Origin: JAYUKV01 sp043764135
GTDB lineage: Bacteria > Patescibacteriota > JACMRA01
Direction: 5' to 3'
DNA: 5,080 nt
NCBI GenBank assembly: GCA_043764135.1
Contig: JAYUKV010000030.1
Coordinates: 1 to 5,080 of the forward strand
Shown here piece by piece: positions 1-4,460 of the stretch (the first letter of the stretch is position 1; each line of letters starts with the position of its first letter). Made by a program: the position numbers and the translations under genes. The notes under the pieces are model-generated. The model was given only the letters and a program-made list of their open reading frames with translations, was not told where the DNA came from and did no database searches.

Positions 1-72
1 GAAATTCTCCTTTCAAGGTTGAAAGGAGTGGCCAAAGGCCGAGGTATGTTCGAAAACATCATATATTGGTAA
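1..72 (+). CDS. Possible C-terminal end of a protein cut by the window edge
   Basis: Frame 1 is open from the first base to a TAA at 70-72 and reads 23 codons ending in GRGMFENIIYW. The peptide is basic and looks protein-like, but I do not recognise a family. Against coding, this stretch is much richer in GC than the genes here, about half of its third codon positions are G or C, and it is packed with perfect short hairpins, which suggests a structured RNA. The minus strand is also open, from ATGATG at 62-67 leftward to the edge, as expected when palindromes read both ways. This is a low-confidence alternative to the RNA reading of the same bases. Confidence 0.3.
   Translation, partial: EILLSRLKGVAKGRGMFENIIYW
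7..60 (+). other. Three tandem GC-richer hairpins; candidate 3' end of a structured RNA
   Basis: Three back-to-back inverted repeats are visible. The first is CTCCTTTCAA (7-16) with TTGAAAGGAG (19-28). The second is GGCC (30-33) with GGCC (37-40) around AAA. The third is ATGTT (46-50) with AACAT (55-59) around CGAA. No T-run follows, so this is not a simple terminator. Beyond the third hairpin, TTGGT (66-70) could pair with GCCGA (38-42), closing a longer helix. The arrangement and phrases such as CAAGGTTGA and GAGGT loosely recall the last helices of 23S rRNA, but the usual ACTAAT end block and a downstream 5S gene are not seen. Strand and identity are inferred, and a coding reading is the alternative. 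Confidence 0.4.
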
Positions 73-94
73 TTATATTATACATTTAAATCAC

Positions 95-130
95 TGATGA
101 TAATAAAATTAGCATCATTTTATTCTAATT
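95..130 (+). terminator. AT-rich stem-loop, possible terminator of the leftmost element
   Basis: AATAAAAT (102-109) pairs perfectly with ATTTTATT (117-124) around a 7-base loop. Alternative pairings are TGATG (95-99) with CATCA (113-117) and AATTAG with CTAATT. There is no clean U-tract, so termination is only a possibility. From here to about 271 I see no gene, only AT-rich spacer. Confidence 0.25.
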
Positions 131-271
131 GATTATGTTTTAAAAAGTATTAGGTTTTAAGCAATTTAAGATATCATATATAATTAAACCTCCTAGAATT
201 TATATTATAACAATATCTACTAATAAGATATGATTTAAACTAATAGTTTTTACTTTTAATGGAGTTAATTT

Positions 272-300
272 TTGACAAAATAAATAGAATTGTTAATTAT
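272..300 (+). promoter_or_regulatory. Promoter of tRNA-Gln
   Basis: A perfect -35 box TTGACA lies at 272-277. After a 17-base spacer the best -10 candidate is AATTAT (295-300), matching four of six consensus positions. Initiation about 7 bases later would start the transcript some 13 bases before the mature tRNA end at 320. Position and strand fit the tRNA gene exactly. Confidence 0.65.
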
Positions 301-319
301 TATCTTAACAGTAGCTTAT

Positions 320-393
320 TCGGAGATCGTCTAATGGTAGGACTGCAGTTTTTGGTACTGCCTATCGGGGTTCGATCCCCTGTCTCCGAACCA
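320..393 (+). tRNA. tRNA-Gln (anticodon TTG)
   Basis: This is a complete cloverleaf. The acceptor TCGGAGA (320-326) pairs with TCTCCGA (383-389), followed by discriminator A390 and an encoded CCA (391-393). The D stem is GTC/GAC. The anticodon stem GCAGT (345-349) pairs with ACTGC (357-361), and the loop TTTTGGT puts the anticodon TTG at 352-354. The T arm has stem CGGGG (366-370) with CCCTG (378-382) and loop TTCGATC. The U1-A72 first pair is typical of bacterial tRNA-Gln. It reads CAA and, by wobble, CAG. It has its own promoter upstream and an intrinsic terminator just downstream, so it is probably a single-gene unit. Confidence 0.97.
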
Positions 394-420
394 GAAAAAT
401 TACCCTTTAGGGTTTTTTTT
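394..420 (+). terminator. Intrinsic terminator of tRNA-Gln
   Basis: The stem ACCC (402-405) with GGGT (410-413) around TTTA is followed at once by a run of T to position 420. An upstream A-run can extend the stem by A-U pairs. It begins directly after the tRNA CCA. The T-tract overlaps the possible TTG start of the next gene. Confidence 0.85.
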
Positions 421-1168
421 GTTGCCAAAAATAAATAATTTTATCAATACTTTTAAGCACACCTTTTACACTTCATTACCAAAGGTAAATCAATTTATCA
501 AACCGAATATTACTCTAATAACATCTACTATGTCCAAAATTACTGAATTAATAGCAAGAAAACAATCTAAAGCAAAAACACTTAAGAAGAAATCTATTGA
601 GTCTCAATTTGAATCGATCATGGAAGGGGTGAAATTAGAAGCTGAGACCACTCTAGAAGATAAAATTTCTCATTTACATAATCAATTAAATACTTTAAGA
701 CTAACTGCTAAATCATCTTCAATAGAGTTAGAGGGATTGATTCAGGAAGAGATAGATAAACTATTAAAAGGGTTTGAGAAGACAGACGAAGTTGTTAAAT
801 TGGAAAATTTTTATAAAATCTCTAAAAGAGTAGAAAGGTTAAAAATCAACAAATTCAATATTAATACTTTTATAACTAAATTTAGGCTTTATTGTATCGC
901 ATTTATGACTACTATTCCTGATGGTTCGAATTTGGAAGATTTAACTGCACCTAAAACAGTAGAATTAGCTGAAATTGTAAATGACTATCACTGGCAATCT
1001 GATGAGTCAGATCATATATTAAATTTTAATAACTCTATATATGATAGTTACTTTCAAAAGAAGAAAACTAAACTCACTTCTTTAAAAGAAGTAATAAAAA
1101 AGTTTAAAGTTAATACTGGAGCGAATGCTTTTTCACTCTTGATTCATGAAGATTATCATTTAAAATAA
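419..1168 (+). CDS. Unrecognised protein with coiled-coil segment
   Basis: The longest reading is 249 residues from TTG at 419, or from the adjacent TTG at 422. I do not recognise a family. There is no signal peptide or clear membrane helix. Residues about 45-140 are rich in Lys, Glu and Leu and look like long helices or coiled coil, and the C-terminal part is a mixed soluble sequence ending HEDYHLK. The start is uncertain. The TTG codons sit in the U-tract of the tRNA-Gln terminator, with AGGG at 409-412 as a weak ribosome site. The alternative ATG at 530 (residue 38) has no Shine-Dalgarno motif, but it would follow a candidate promoter at 422-451. I kept the long form because residues 2-10 and 20-28 form a repeat whose base changes are largely silent or conservative, which suggests translation. 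The gene ends at a hairpin shared with convergent pth. Confidence 0.75.
   Translation: MLPKINNFINTFKHTFYTSLPKVNQFIKPNITLITSTMSKITELIARKQSKAKTLKKKSIESQFESIMEGVKLEAETTLEDKISHLHNQLNTLRLTAKSSSIELEGLIQEEIDKLLKGFEKTDEVVKLENFYKISKRVERLKINKFNINTFITKFRLYCIAFMTTIPDGSNLEDLTAPKTVELAEIVNDYHWQSDESDHILNFNNSIYDSYFQKKKTKLTSLKEVIKKFKVNTGANAFSLLIHEDYHLK
422..451 (+). promoter_or_regulatory. Candidate promoter for the coiled-coil gene
   Basis: TTGCCA (422-427), five of six matches to the -35 consensus, is followed after 18 bases by AATACT (446-451), four of six matches to the -10 box. If it is used, transcription would start near 458 and only the ATG at 530 could serve as start codon, giving a 212-residue protein. 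In a sequence this AT-rich such matches occur by chance. Confidence 0.3.
422..502 (+). repeat. Nine-codon repeat LPK-(I/V)-N-x-FI, two copies 54 bases apart
   Basis: Copies lie at 422-448 and 476-502 and share 21 of 27 bases. They encode LPKINNFIN and LPKVNQFIK. Two of the base changes are silent (TTG/TTA, AAA/AAG), one gives Ile/Val, and the rest give Asn/Gln and Asn/Lys. The pattern suggests a duplicated, translated helix motif, although it lies upstream of the only in-frame ATG. Confidence 0.5.
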
Positions 1169-1195
1169 CTTATTCAAAAATGTTTTAATAAGTTA
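1166..1195. terminator. Bidirectional terminator between convergent genes
   Basis: TAACTTATT (1166-1174) pairs perfectly with AATAAGTTA (1187-1195). The loop can pair further through A-run against T-run. The stem starts at the TAA stop of the plus-strand gene and ends 7 bases from the pth stop. The plus side continues into T-rich TTAATTATTTTTT, and the minus side into ATTTTAA, so it can serve both transcripts. Confidence 0.65.
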
Positions 1196-1202
1196 GTCTT
1201 AA

Positions 1203-1766
1203 TTATTTTTTATTAAACTTTTCTTGAATAATACTTAATTTACTGTGGTTAAGATATTGAATATTTTCTATTATAATTTTTTTTGATTGTTGGAGCAATT
1301 CTTGATCTGTTGCCGTCATAGGAGATAAAACAAAATCCATTGCTTTATTCTTATTCATTTCCGGTCTGATGCCTAATTTTATTCTAATTAGGTTGTTTTT
1401 ATCAACTTTGATTGATTTAAAATGATTGTGAATGTCGTTTATGCCATTGTTGCCTCCAGATGATCCTCCTAAAGTCATTTTCTTACGACCTTCGACTTGG
1501 TCAGTGTCATCATGGACAACCACTAAAGACAAATCTTCAGGTTTTATAAAATTAAGATATTCACCTAAGAATTTACCTGAGGTGTTCATATAATCACATG
1601 AATAGGCAAGGATTAGTTCGTCTTGCTTGGCTATCATAAGATTTTTAACTCTTGTAAAAGTTAAATTATAATCTTTTGCTATTGACTCGACTAATAAGCG
1701 TCCAATATTATGTTTTGTTGTTAGGTATTTTGGCTCATTGTTACCTAGGCCGTATATTATAGTCAT
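1203..1766 (-). CDS. pth: Peptidyl-tRNA hydrolase
   Basis: Pth cleaves the ester bond of peptidyl-tRNAs that drop off ribosomes, recycling tRNA in the cytoplasm. The protein has 187 residues, close to the usual bacterial size. Numbering from the ATG at 1766, the N-terminus MTIIYGLGN matches the family opening. Key sites are Asn9, catalytic His19 in KHNIG, Met60-Asn61 in YMNTSGK, Asp86 in HDDTD, and Asn107 in the glycine-rich GGSSGGNNG. The family usually has GGHNG in that last motif, so the residue before Asn107 is Asn instead of His. A TTG 21 bases upstream would add seven residues not seen in the family, so ATG is preferred although it has no Shine-Dalgarno motif. The gene has a likely promoter upstream and shares a terminator with the convergent gene. 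Confidence 0.95.
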   Translation of the reverse strand: MTIIYGLGNNEPKYLTTKHNIGRLLVESIAKDYNLTFTRVKNLMIAKQDELILAYSCDYMNTSGKFLGEYLNFIKPEDLSLVVVHDDTDQVEGRKKMTLGGSSGGNNGINDIHNHFKSIKVDKNNLIRIKLGIRPEMNKNKAMDFVLSPMTATDQELLQQSKKIIIENIQYLNHSKLSIIQEKFNKK

Positions 1767-1780
1767 AAAAAAAGAAATAG

Positions 1781-1803
1781 ATTCCAATTCAAATAATTGG
1801 AAT
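1781..1803 (-). promoter_or_regulatory. Perfect hairpin in the pth leader
   Basis: ATTCCAATT (1781-1789) and AATTGGAAT (1795-1803) form a perfect 9-base stem with a 5-base loop. The predicted pth transcript would begin at about this hairpin. On the minus strand it is followed by CTATTTCTTTTTTT and then the ATG at 1766, so it could act as a leader terminator, an attenuator or a 5' stability element. On the plus strand GTTTTTT follows it, which would also suit a terminator, but no plus-strand gene precedes it. Confidence 0.5.
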
Positions 1804-1807
1804 GTTT

Positions 1808-1835
1808 TTTATAGTGGTTATCTAAGTTGGTGCAA
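1808..1835 (-). promoter_or_regulatory. Probable pth promoter
   Basis: On the minus strand, TTGCAC (1835-1830) is followed after 16 bases by TATAAA (1813-1808), five of six matches to the -10 box. The expected start is near 1801, about 35 bases before the pth ATG and right at the leader hairpin. The -35 box is weak. Confidence 0.45.
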
Positions 1836-1922
1836 TATTATGGTTGAAAGTGAAAAATACAACTGTAGCTTGAATTAGTGAAATATTAAATAATTTTTTA
1901 TAAATAGAACCTTAATAGTTTT

Positions 1923-1961
1923 AATATTCCAATCAGATATTATATGCTGAAATGGAATATT
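1923..1961. terminator. Stem-loop in the manC-pth gap, possible manC terminator
   Basis: AATATTCCA (1923-1931) pairs with TGGAATATT (1953-1961). Inside, TCAG (1933-1936) pairs with CTGA (1947-1950). The structure lies about 60 bases beyond the manC stop. Read on the minus strand it is followed by ATTAAAACTATTAA, not a good U-tract, so it may be a weak terminator or an mRNA end stabiliser. Its stem shares the ATTCCA/TGGAAT core with the pth leader hairpin. Confidence 0.4.
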
Positions 1962-2020
1962 TTCTAAACCTCACATACTGCAACAGTGCTTAGTGTTACT
2001 AACAAATTGAAGCTCTTAGT

Positions 2021-3046
2021 CTATTCTTTGTCAAACATTTCAGAAACGCTTTTTATACCATCCAAATTATTTGGATCAACTATAATTATACCATTTTCGT
2101 TTTCAACAACAAGTAGATTTGATACACCCACAAATGCAATTGGTTTGGAAGTTGTAAGTTTGGCCTTATTACCTTCGCCGCCTATTTCAATAAATTGAGT
2201 TGGATTTTTTATATAGTTGTAAACAGATTGATAATTACCTATATCGTCCCAAGTAGAAATATTCATATCTATCGTTCCCAAATTAGAAGTTTTTTCTAAT
2301 ACTGCAAAGTCAAAACTATTTTTTGGAATCAAATTATAATCTGATTCATCGATAAAACCTTTTTTATAAATATTTTCAATTGCTATATAAGATTGAGGAT
2401 CTAATTCTTTAATCAATTCACTAAGTGTTTCAAAATTAAAAGCAAAATATCCTAAATTCCATAAATATTCACCCGATCTAATAAACTGTTCTGCTTGAGA
2501 TAGGTTAGGTTTTTCTTTAAATTCGAGAACTGGATTTATAGTAAAGTCTTTTTGGCTTTTTGTTTTGATATATCCATAGCCAGTAGCAGGGTATGCAGGT
2601 TTAGTAGCTGGAAGTATAATCGGGAAATGATTCATTTTTATTGCGTTATCAACGATATCAAGTGTATGCTGAAAATTATTTAAATCGATCAAAGGGTTAA
2701 TGTAATGATCAGATGATAAATATATTAAAGTTTCATTTCTTGTGGTTTTAGAAGCTACTACTGCGCTATGCGCAAGAACAGCTGCGTATGTATCTCTTCT
2801 GCTTGGTTCAAGAAGTACATTCACATTTTCAAAATCTGATTTTATTAACTCTTTAACAACTGTATTGTATGTAACATTTGTCGTAATCCATAATTGCGAA
2901 TGATTAATAGAAAAGGGTATTCTTTTTAACGTTTTAATTAAAAGTTCTTCATTATCTATAATTGAATTAAATTGCTTAGGCTTGGACTTTGTTGAGAGAG
3001 GCCACAAACGAGTACCACTACCTCCTGCATTGATTATAATCTGCAT
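2021..3046 (-). CDS. manC: Mannose-1-phosphate guanylyltransferase (GDP-mannose pyrophosphorylase)
   Basis: The enzyme joins mannose 1-phosphate and GTP to make GDP-mannose, the donor for mannosylated surface polysaccharides and glycoproteins and a precursor of GDP-fucose; it acts in the cytoplasm. The protein has 341 residues and opens with the nucleotide-binding signature NAGGSGTRLWPLS (6-18), followed by KPKQF (22-26). Later family blocks are EPSRRDTYAA (80-89), SSDHYI with the likely metal ligand Asp113 (111-116), PATGYGYI (153-160), EFKEKP (175-180), WNLGYF (196-201), FDFAVLEK (245-252) and WDDIGNY (266-272). The length matches one-domain ManC, without the C-terminal phosphomannose isomerase cupin of longer forms. 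Other sugar nucleotides cannot be fully excluded. It starts 6 bases after the surface-protein gene, so the two are probably cotranscribed. No strong ribosome site is visible. The stop is TAG. Confidence 0.92.
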   Translation of the reverse strand: MQIIINAGGSGTRLWPLSTKSKPKQFNSIIDNEELLIKTLKRIPFSINHSQLWITTNVTYNTVVKELIKSDFENVNVLLEPSRRDTYAAVLAHSAVVASKTTRNETLIYLSSDHYINPLIDLNNFQHTLDIVDNAIKMNHFPIILPATKPAYPATGYGYIKTKSQKDFTINPVLEFKEKPNLSQAEQFIRSGEYLWNLGYFAFNFETLSELIKELDPQSYIAIENIYKKGFIDESDYNLIPKNSFDFAVLEKTSNLGTIDMNISTWDDIGNYQSVYNYIKNPTQFIEIGGEGNKAKLTTSKPIAFVGVSNLLVVENENGIIIVDPNNLDGIKSVSEMFDKE

Positions 3047-3052
3047 GTGATT

Positions 3053-4021
3053 TTACTTTTTCTTAGTTTTTCGATTTAGTAAATAAATAATAAAAATTGT
3101 TAACAGAGACACAAAACCTACAAATATTATATATGGAATAAATGACTGTCTACCATAAACTATAATTTGATCAGCATTAGATATCTCCCTTGGATTTTTA
3201 CACACTCCATTGGCTTCTCGGAAGAACTCTGGCTCACATCTCTGTAAACATACACCATTTATATCCTCCTCTTGATCATAGCATACTCTTTTAACTACCT
3301 TACAGCTTGCTGTTGAATAATCTAGTACAGAATTATCTTCGCATCGAGGAACGCATTTGTCTTTGATAAATATATCTCCTTTTGATAAGTCGCATTTTGG
3401 AGATCCGTCTGTTACAATAAAAGCTAAGGTTGAAACACCTGGTCTGTTAATTTCTTCATAGTCTTTGCTAAAATTGGTATTTGCAATGTATTTTATATCT
3501 ACTACATCTCCTGCTTTAGCTAAGGGGGTTAATTTAATTGATAGTCCAATACAGCCTGTTGAACCTTCATTTAAAGTAGAAGATTCGCTTTCAGATTGTG
3601 GTCCATAGTTAATAAGTTTGTTATTGCTATAGAATCTATCTGGGATTGGCTTTGATTTGATTTGATTACCTTTTTGGAGGTTTTCGTCAGAATACTTAGG
3701 TACTAGAGAGCAATCTAAATATTTTGTTTTGGGAAAGTTACTATTTTTTTCAATCAATTCATCAGTTAGAAAATAATCTTTAAAAGATCCTTTTACTATT
3801 TCTATCGAGTCTTTGGATATATTTAGTGAGATGGAAACATCATTAATCTTTTTAGTAGAGAATTGATTGCCGTATGGTAAGTAAATATCATAGACTTTAG
3901 AAGGGGTAGTAGTATTAAGGTATTGGTCATAGACTGTGTATGTATCAGGCATCGCTGCATAACTTGTATGAGTAAGTATAATTAAGAGTGTGAATATTAA
4001 AGCTACTATCTTTTTAAACAT
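3053..4021 (-). CDS. Secreted, membrane-anchored cysteine-rich protein, function unknown
   Basis: The 322-residue protein has a signal peptide (MFKK, a hydrophobic stretch 5-17, likely cleavage near Ala22-Ala23), a long exported region, one C-terminal membrane helix (about 294-315) and a basic cytoplasmic tail RKTKKK. Residues about 40-205 alternate like a beta-sandwich (DVSISLNIS, AGDVVDIKYIA) and weakly recall cohesin-type domains, which is inference only; Cys104 and Cys157 lie here. Residues 210-274 hold two matching four-cysteine units: C210, C223, C227, C240 and C247, C258, C262, C274. In each unit the middle pair has the form C-x-x-R-C-E. These probably form disulfide-bonded modules near the membrane. 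No LPxTG sorting motif is seen. The gene heads a likely operon with manC, so a link to surface glycans is possible but unproven. Its predicted leader is only about 10 bases, with no Shine-Dalgarno motif. Confidence 0.85.
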   Translation of the reverse strand: MFKKIVALIFTLLIILTHTSYAAMPDTYTVYDQYLNTTTPSKVYDIYLPYGNQFSTKKINDVSISLNISKDSIEIVKGSFKDYFLTDELIEKNSNFPKTKYLDCSLVPKYSDENLQKGNQIKSKPIPDRFYSNNKLINYGPQSESESSTLNEGSTGCIGLSIKLTPLAKAGDVVDIKYIANTNFSKDYEEINRPGVSTLAFIVTDGSPKCDLSKGDIFIKDKCVPRCEDNSVLDYSTASCKVVKRVCYDQEEDINGVCLQRCEPEFFREANGVCKNPREISNADQIIVYGRQSFIPYIIFVGFVSLLTIFIIYLLNRKTKKK

Positions 4022-4038
4022 GAAGATAAGATTATGTA

Positions 4039-4064
4039 ATTATATTAATTTGACAAGTAGTCAA
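4039..4064 (-). promoter_or_regulatory. Promoter of the surface protein-manC operon
   Basis: On the minus strand a perfect TATAAT (4044-4039) lies downstream of TTGACT (4064-4059). The spacer is only 14 bases, shorter than ideal; shifting the -35 to TTTGAC gives 15. Initiation near 4032 would leave an almost leaderless mRNA for the ATG at 4021. The -35 region overlaps that of the divergent tRNA promoter. Confidence 0.5.
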
Positions 4065-4065
4065 A
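4049..4065. repeat. Perfect inverted repeat TTTGAC-N5-GTCAAA
   Basis: TTTGAC (4049-4054) and GTCAAA (4060-4065) flank AAGTA. Each arm carries the -35 box of one of two divergent promoters. The symmetry may just reflect two back-to-back -35 boxes, or it may form a binding site for a dimeric regulator. Confidence 0.6.
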
Positions 4066-4078
4066 CCATCGGCATGAT
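4050..4078 (+). promoter_or_regulatory. Promoter of tRNA-Arg
   Basis: A perfect TTGACA (4050-4055), a 17-base spacer and CATGAT (4073-4078, four of six matches) place the start near 4085, just before the tRNA at 4092. GATACT (4076-4081) is an alternative -10 box with a longer spacer. The perfect -35 box resembles that of the tRNA-Gln promoter. Confidence 0.6.
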
Positions 4079-4091
4079 ACTTATATATATT

Positions 4092-4169
4092 GCATCCATA
4101 GCTCAGTTGGATTAGAGCGTTGGTTTTCGGCACCAAAGGCCAGGGGTTCGATCCCTCTTGGATGCACCA
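4092..4169 (+). tRNA. tRNA-Arg (anticodon TCG)
   Basis: This is a complete cloverleaf. The acceptor GCATCCA (4092-4098) pairs with TGGATGC (4159-4165), followed by discriminator A4166 and an encoded CCA (4167-4169). The D stem GCTC (4101-4104) pairs with GAGC (4115-4118). The anticodon stem TTGGT (4120-4124) pairs with ACCAA (4132-4136), and the loop TTTCGGC gives anticodon TCG at 4127-4129, which reads CGA and perhaps other CGN codons. The T stem AGGGG (4142-4146) pairs with CCTCT (4154-4158) around TTCGATC. It is transcribed divergently from the surface-protein operon, and a small membrane-protein gene follows on the same strand. Confidence 0.97.
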
Positions 4170-4190
4170 AAAAAAAGTAAACTTTTATTT
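4170..4190 (+). terminator. Short hairpin after tRNA-Arg, weak terminator
   Basis: AAAAG (4173-4177) pairs with CTTTT (4182-4186) around TAAA, and ATTT follows. The stem is nearly all A-U, so it is weak. It lies where a tRNA terminator is expected, and it cannot form together with the larger stem that begins at 4178. Confidence 0.35.
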
Positions 4191-4225
4191 GTCCTCAACT
4201 ACTATTGAGAATAAATAAAAGTTTA
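4178..4225 (-). terminator. Long stem-loop; terminator on the minus strand and leader structure of the small gene
   Basis: TAAACTTTTATTT (4178-4190) pairs perfectly with AAATAAAAGTTTA (4213-4225), and an inner stem CTCAA (4194-4198) pairs with TTGAG (4205-4209). On the minus strand the stem is followed by C and a run of T (4176-4169), a good intrinsic terminator that would shield tRNA-Arg from antisense transcription. On the plus strand there is no T-tract; there it forms the leader of the small gene, whose ATG begins at the last base of the stem. Confidence 0.6.
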
Positions 4226-4407
4226 TGTTTACAAAGATTAATATACTTAAATTTTTTTTAACTCTAATTATTTTTGCAATACTTAGTTGGGGCTCACTTA
4301 TTCCGGCTGATAATAATGAAATATCGTTTCTGGCTGGGATTTATGTTGGGCGATTGATTTTTGCTGGGGTTTTGGTATTTGGTTTTTCTAAATTAATAAA
4401 TAAATAG
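4225..4407 (+). CDS. Small two-helix membrane protein, function unknown
   Basis: The 60-residue protein has two hydrophobic segments, about residues 10-26 and 33-54, joined by a short polar, acidic loop (ADNNE, 28-32). Both ends are basic (K4, K9; K56, K60), predicting a hairpin with both termini in the cytoplasm. The second helix contains Arg43 and a GxxxG pair (Gly38, Gly42), which can support helix packing. No family is recognised. ATG at 4225 is the natural start but has no Shine-Dalgarno motif and lies at the foot of a long stem-loop. No separate promoter is evident, so readthrough from the tRNA-Arg promoter is the likely source of mRNA. A terminator overlapping the TAG stop supports a real gene. 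Confidence 0.6.
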   Translation: MFTKINILKFFLTLIIFAILSWGSLIPADNNEISFLAGIYVGRLIFAGVLVFGFSKLINK

Positions 4408-4432
4408 CCTAATACGAGATTAGACTATTTTT
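4402..4432. terminator. Bidirectional intrinsic terminator
   Basis: AAATAG (4402-4407) and CTAAT (4409-4413) pair with ATTAG (4419-4423) and CTATTT (4425-4430), with one C/A mismatch and loop ACGAG. T-runs follow on the plus strand (4428-4432), and TTTATTTATT follows on the minus strand. It overlaps the stop of the small membrane gene and lies about 30 bases beyond the stop of the convergent coiled-coil gene, so it serves both. Confidence 0.75.
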
Positions 4433-4460
4433 AATAAATAAAGTTTTAACATTTTCAAAG

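Noticed and set aside
175..194. Minus-strand AGGAGG (194-189) with an upstream TATAAT and an ATG at 177
   Set aside because: The ATG opens only three codons before a stop, and the spacing is long. No gene can be supported; it is probably chance.
73..271. Search for a 5S rRNA, a small ORF or a CRISPR array in the AT-rich spacer
   Set aside because: No 5S-like CCGAAC block, no repeat-spacer pattern and no ORF of useful length were seen.
1767..1787. TTG start giving a seven-residue longer Pth
   Set aside because: The extra residues precede the normal family N-terminus and are encoded by the leader hairpin edge and the T-run. ATG at 1766 fits the family.
1986..2198. Plus-strand ORF of 70 codons
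   Set aside because: It overlaps the 3' end of manC in antisense. The manC frame contains conserved family motifs, and this ORF has no recognisable domain or ribosome site.
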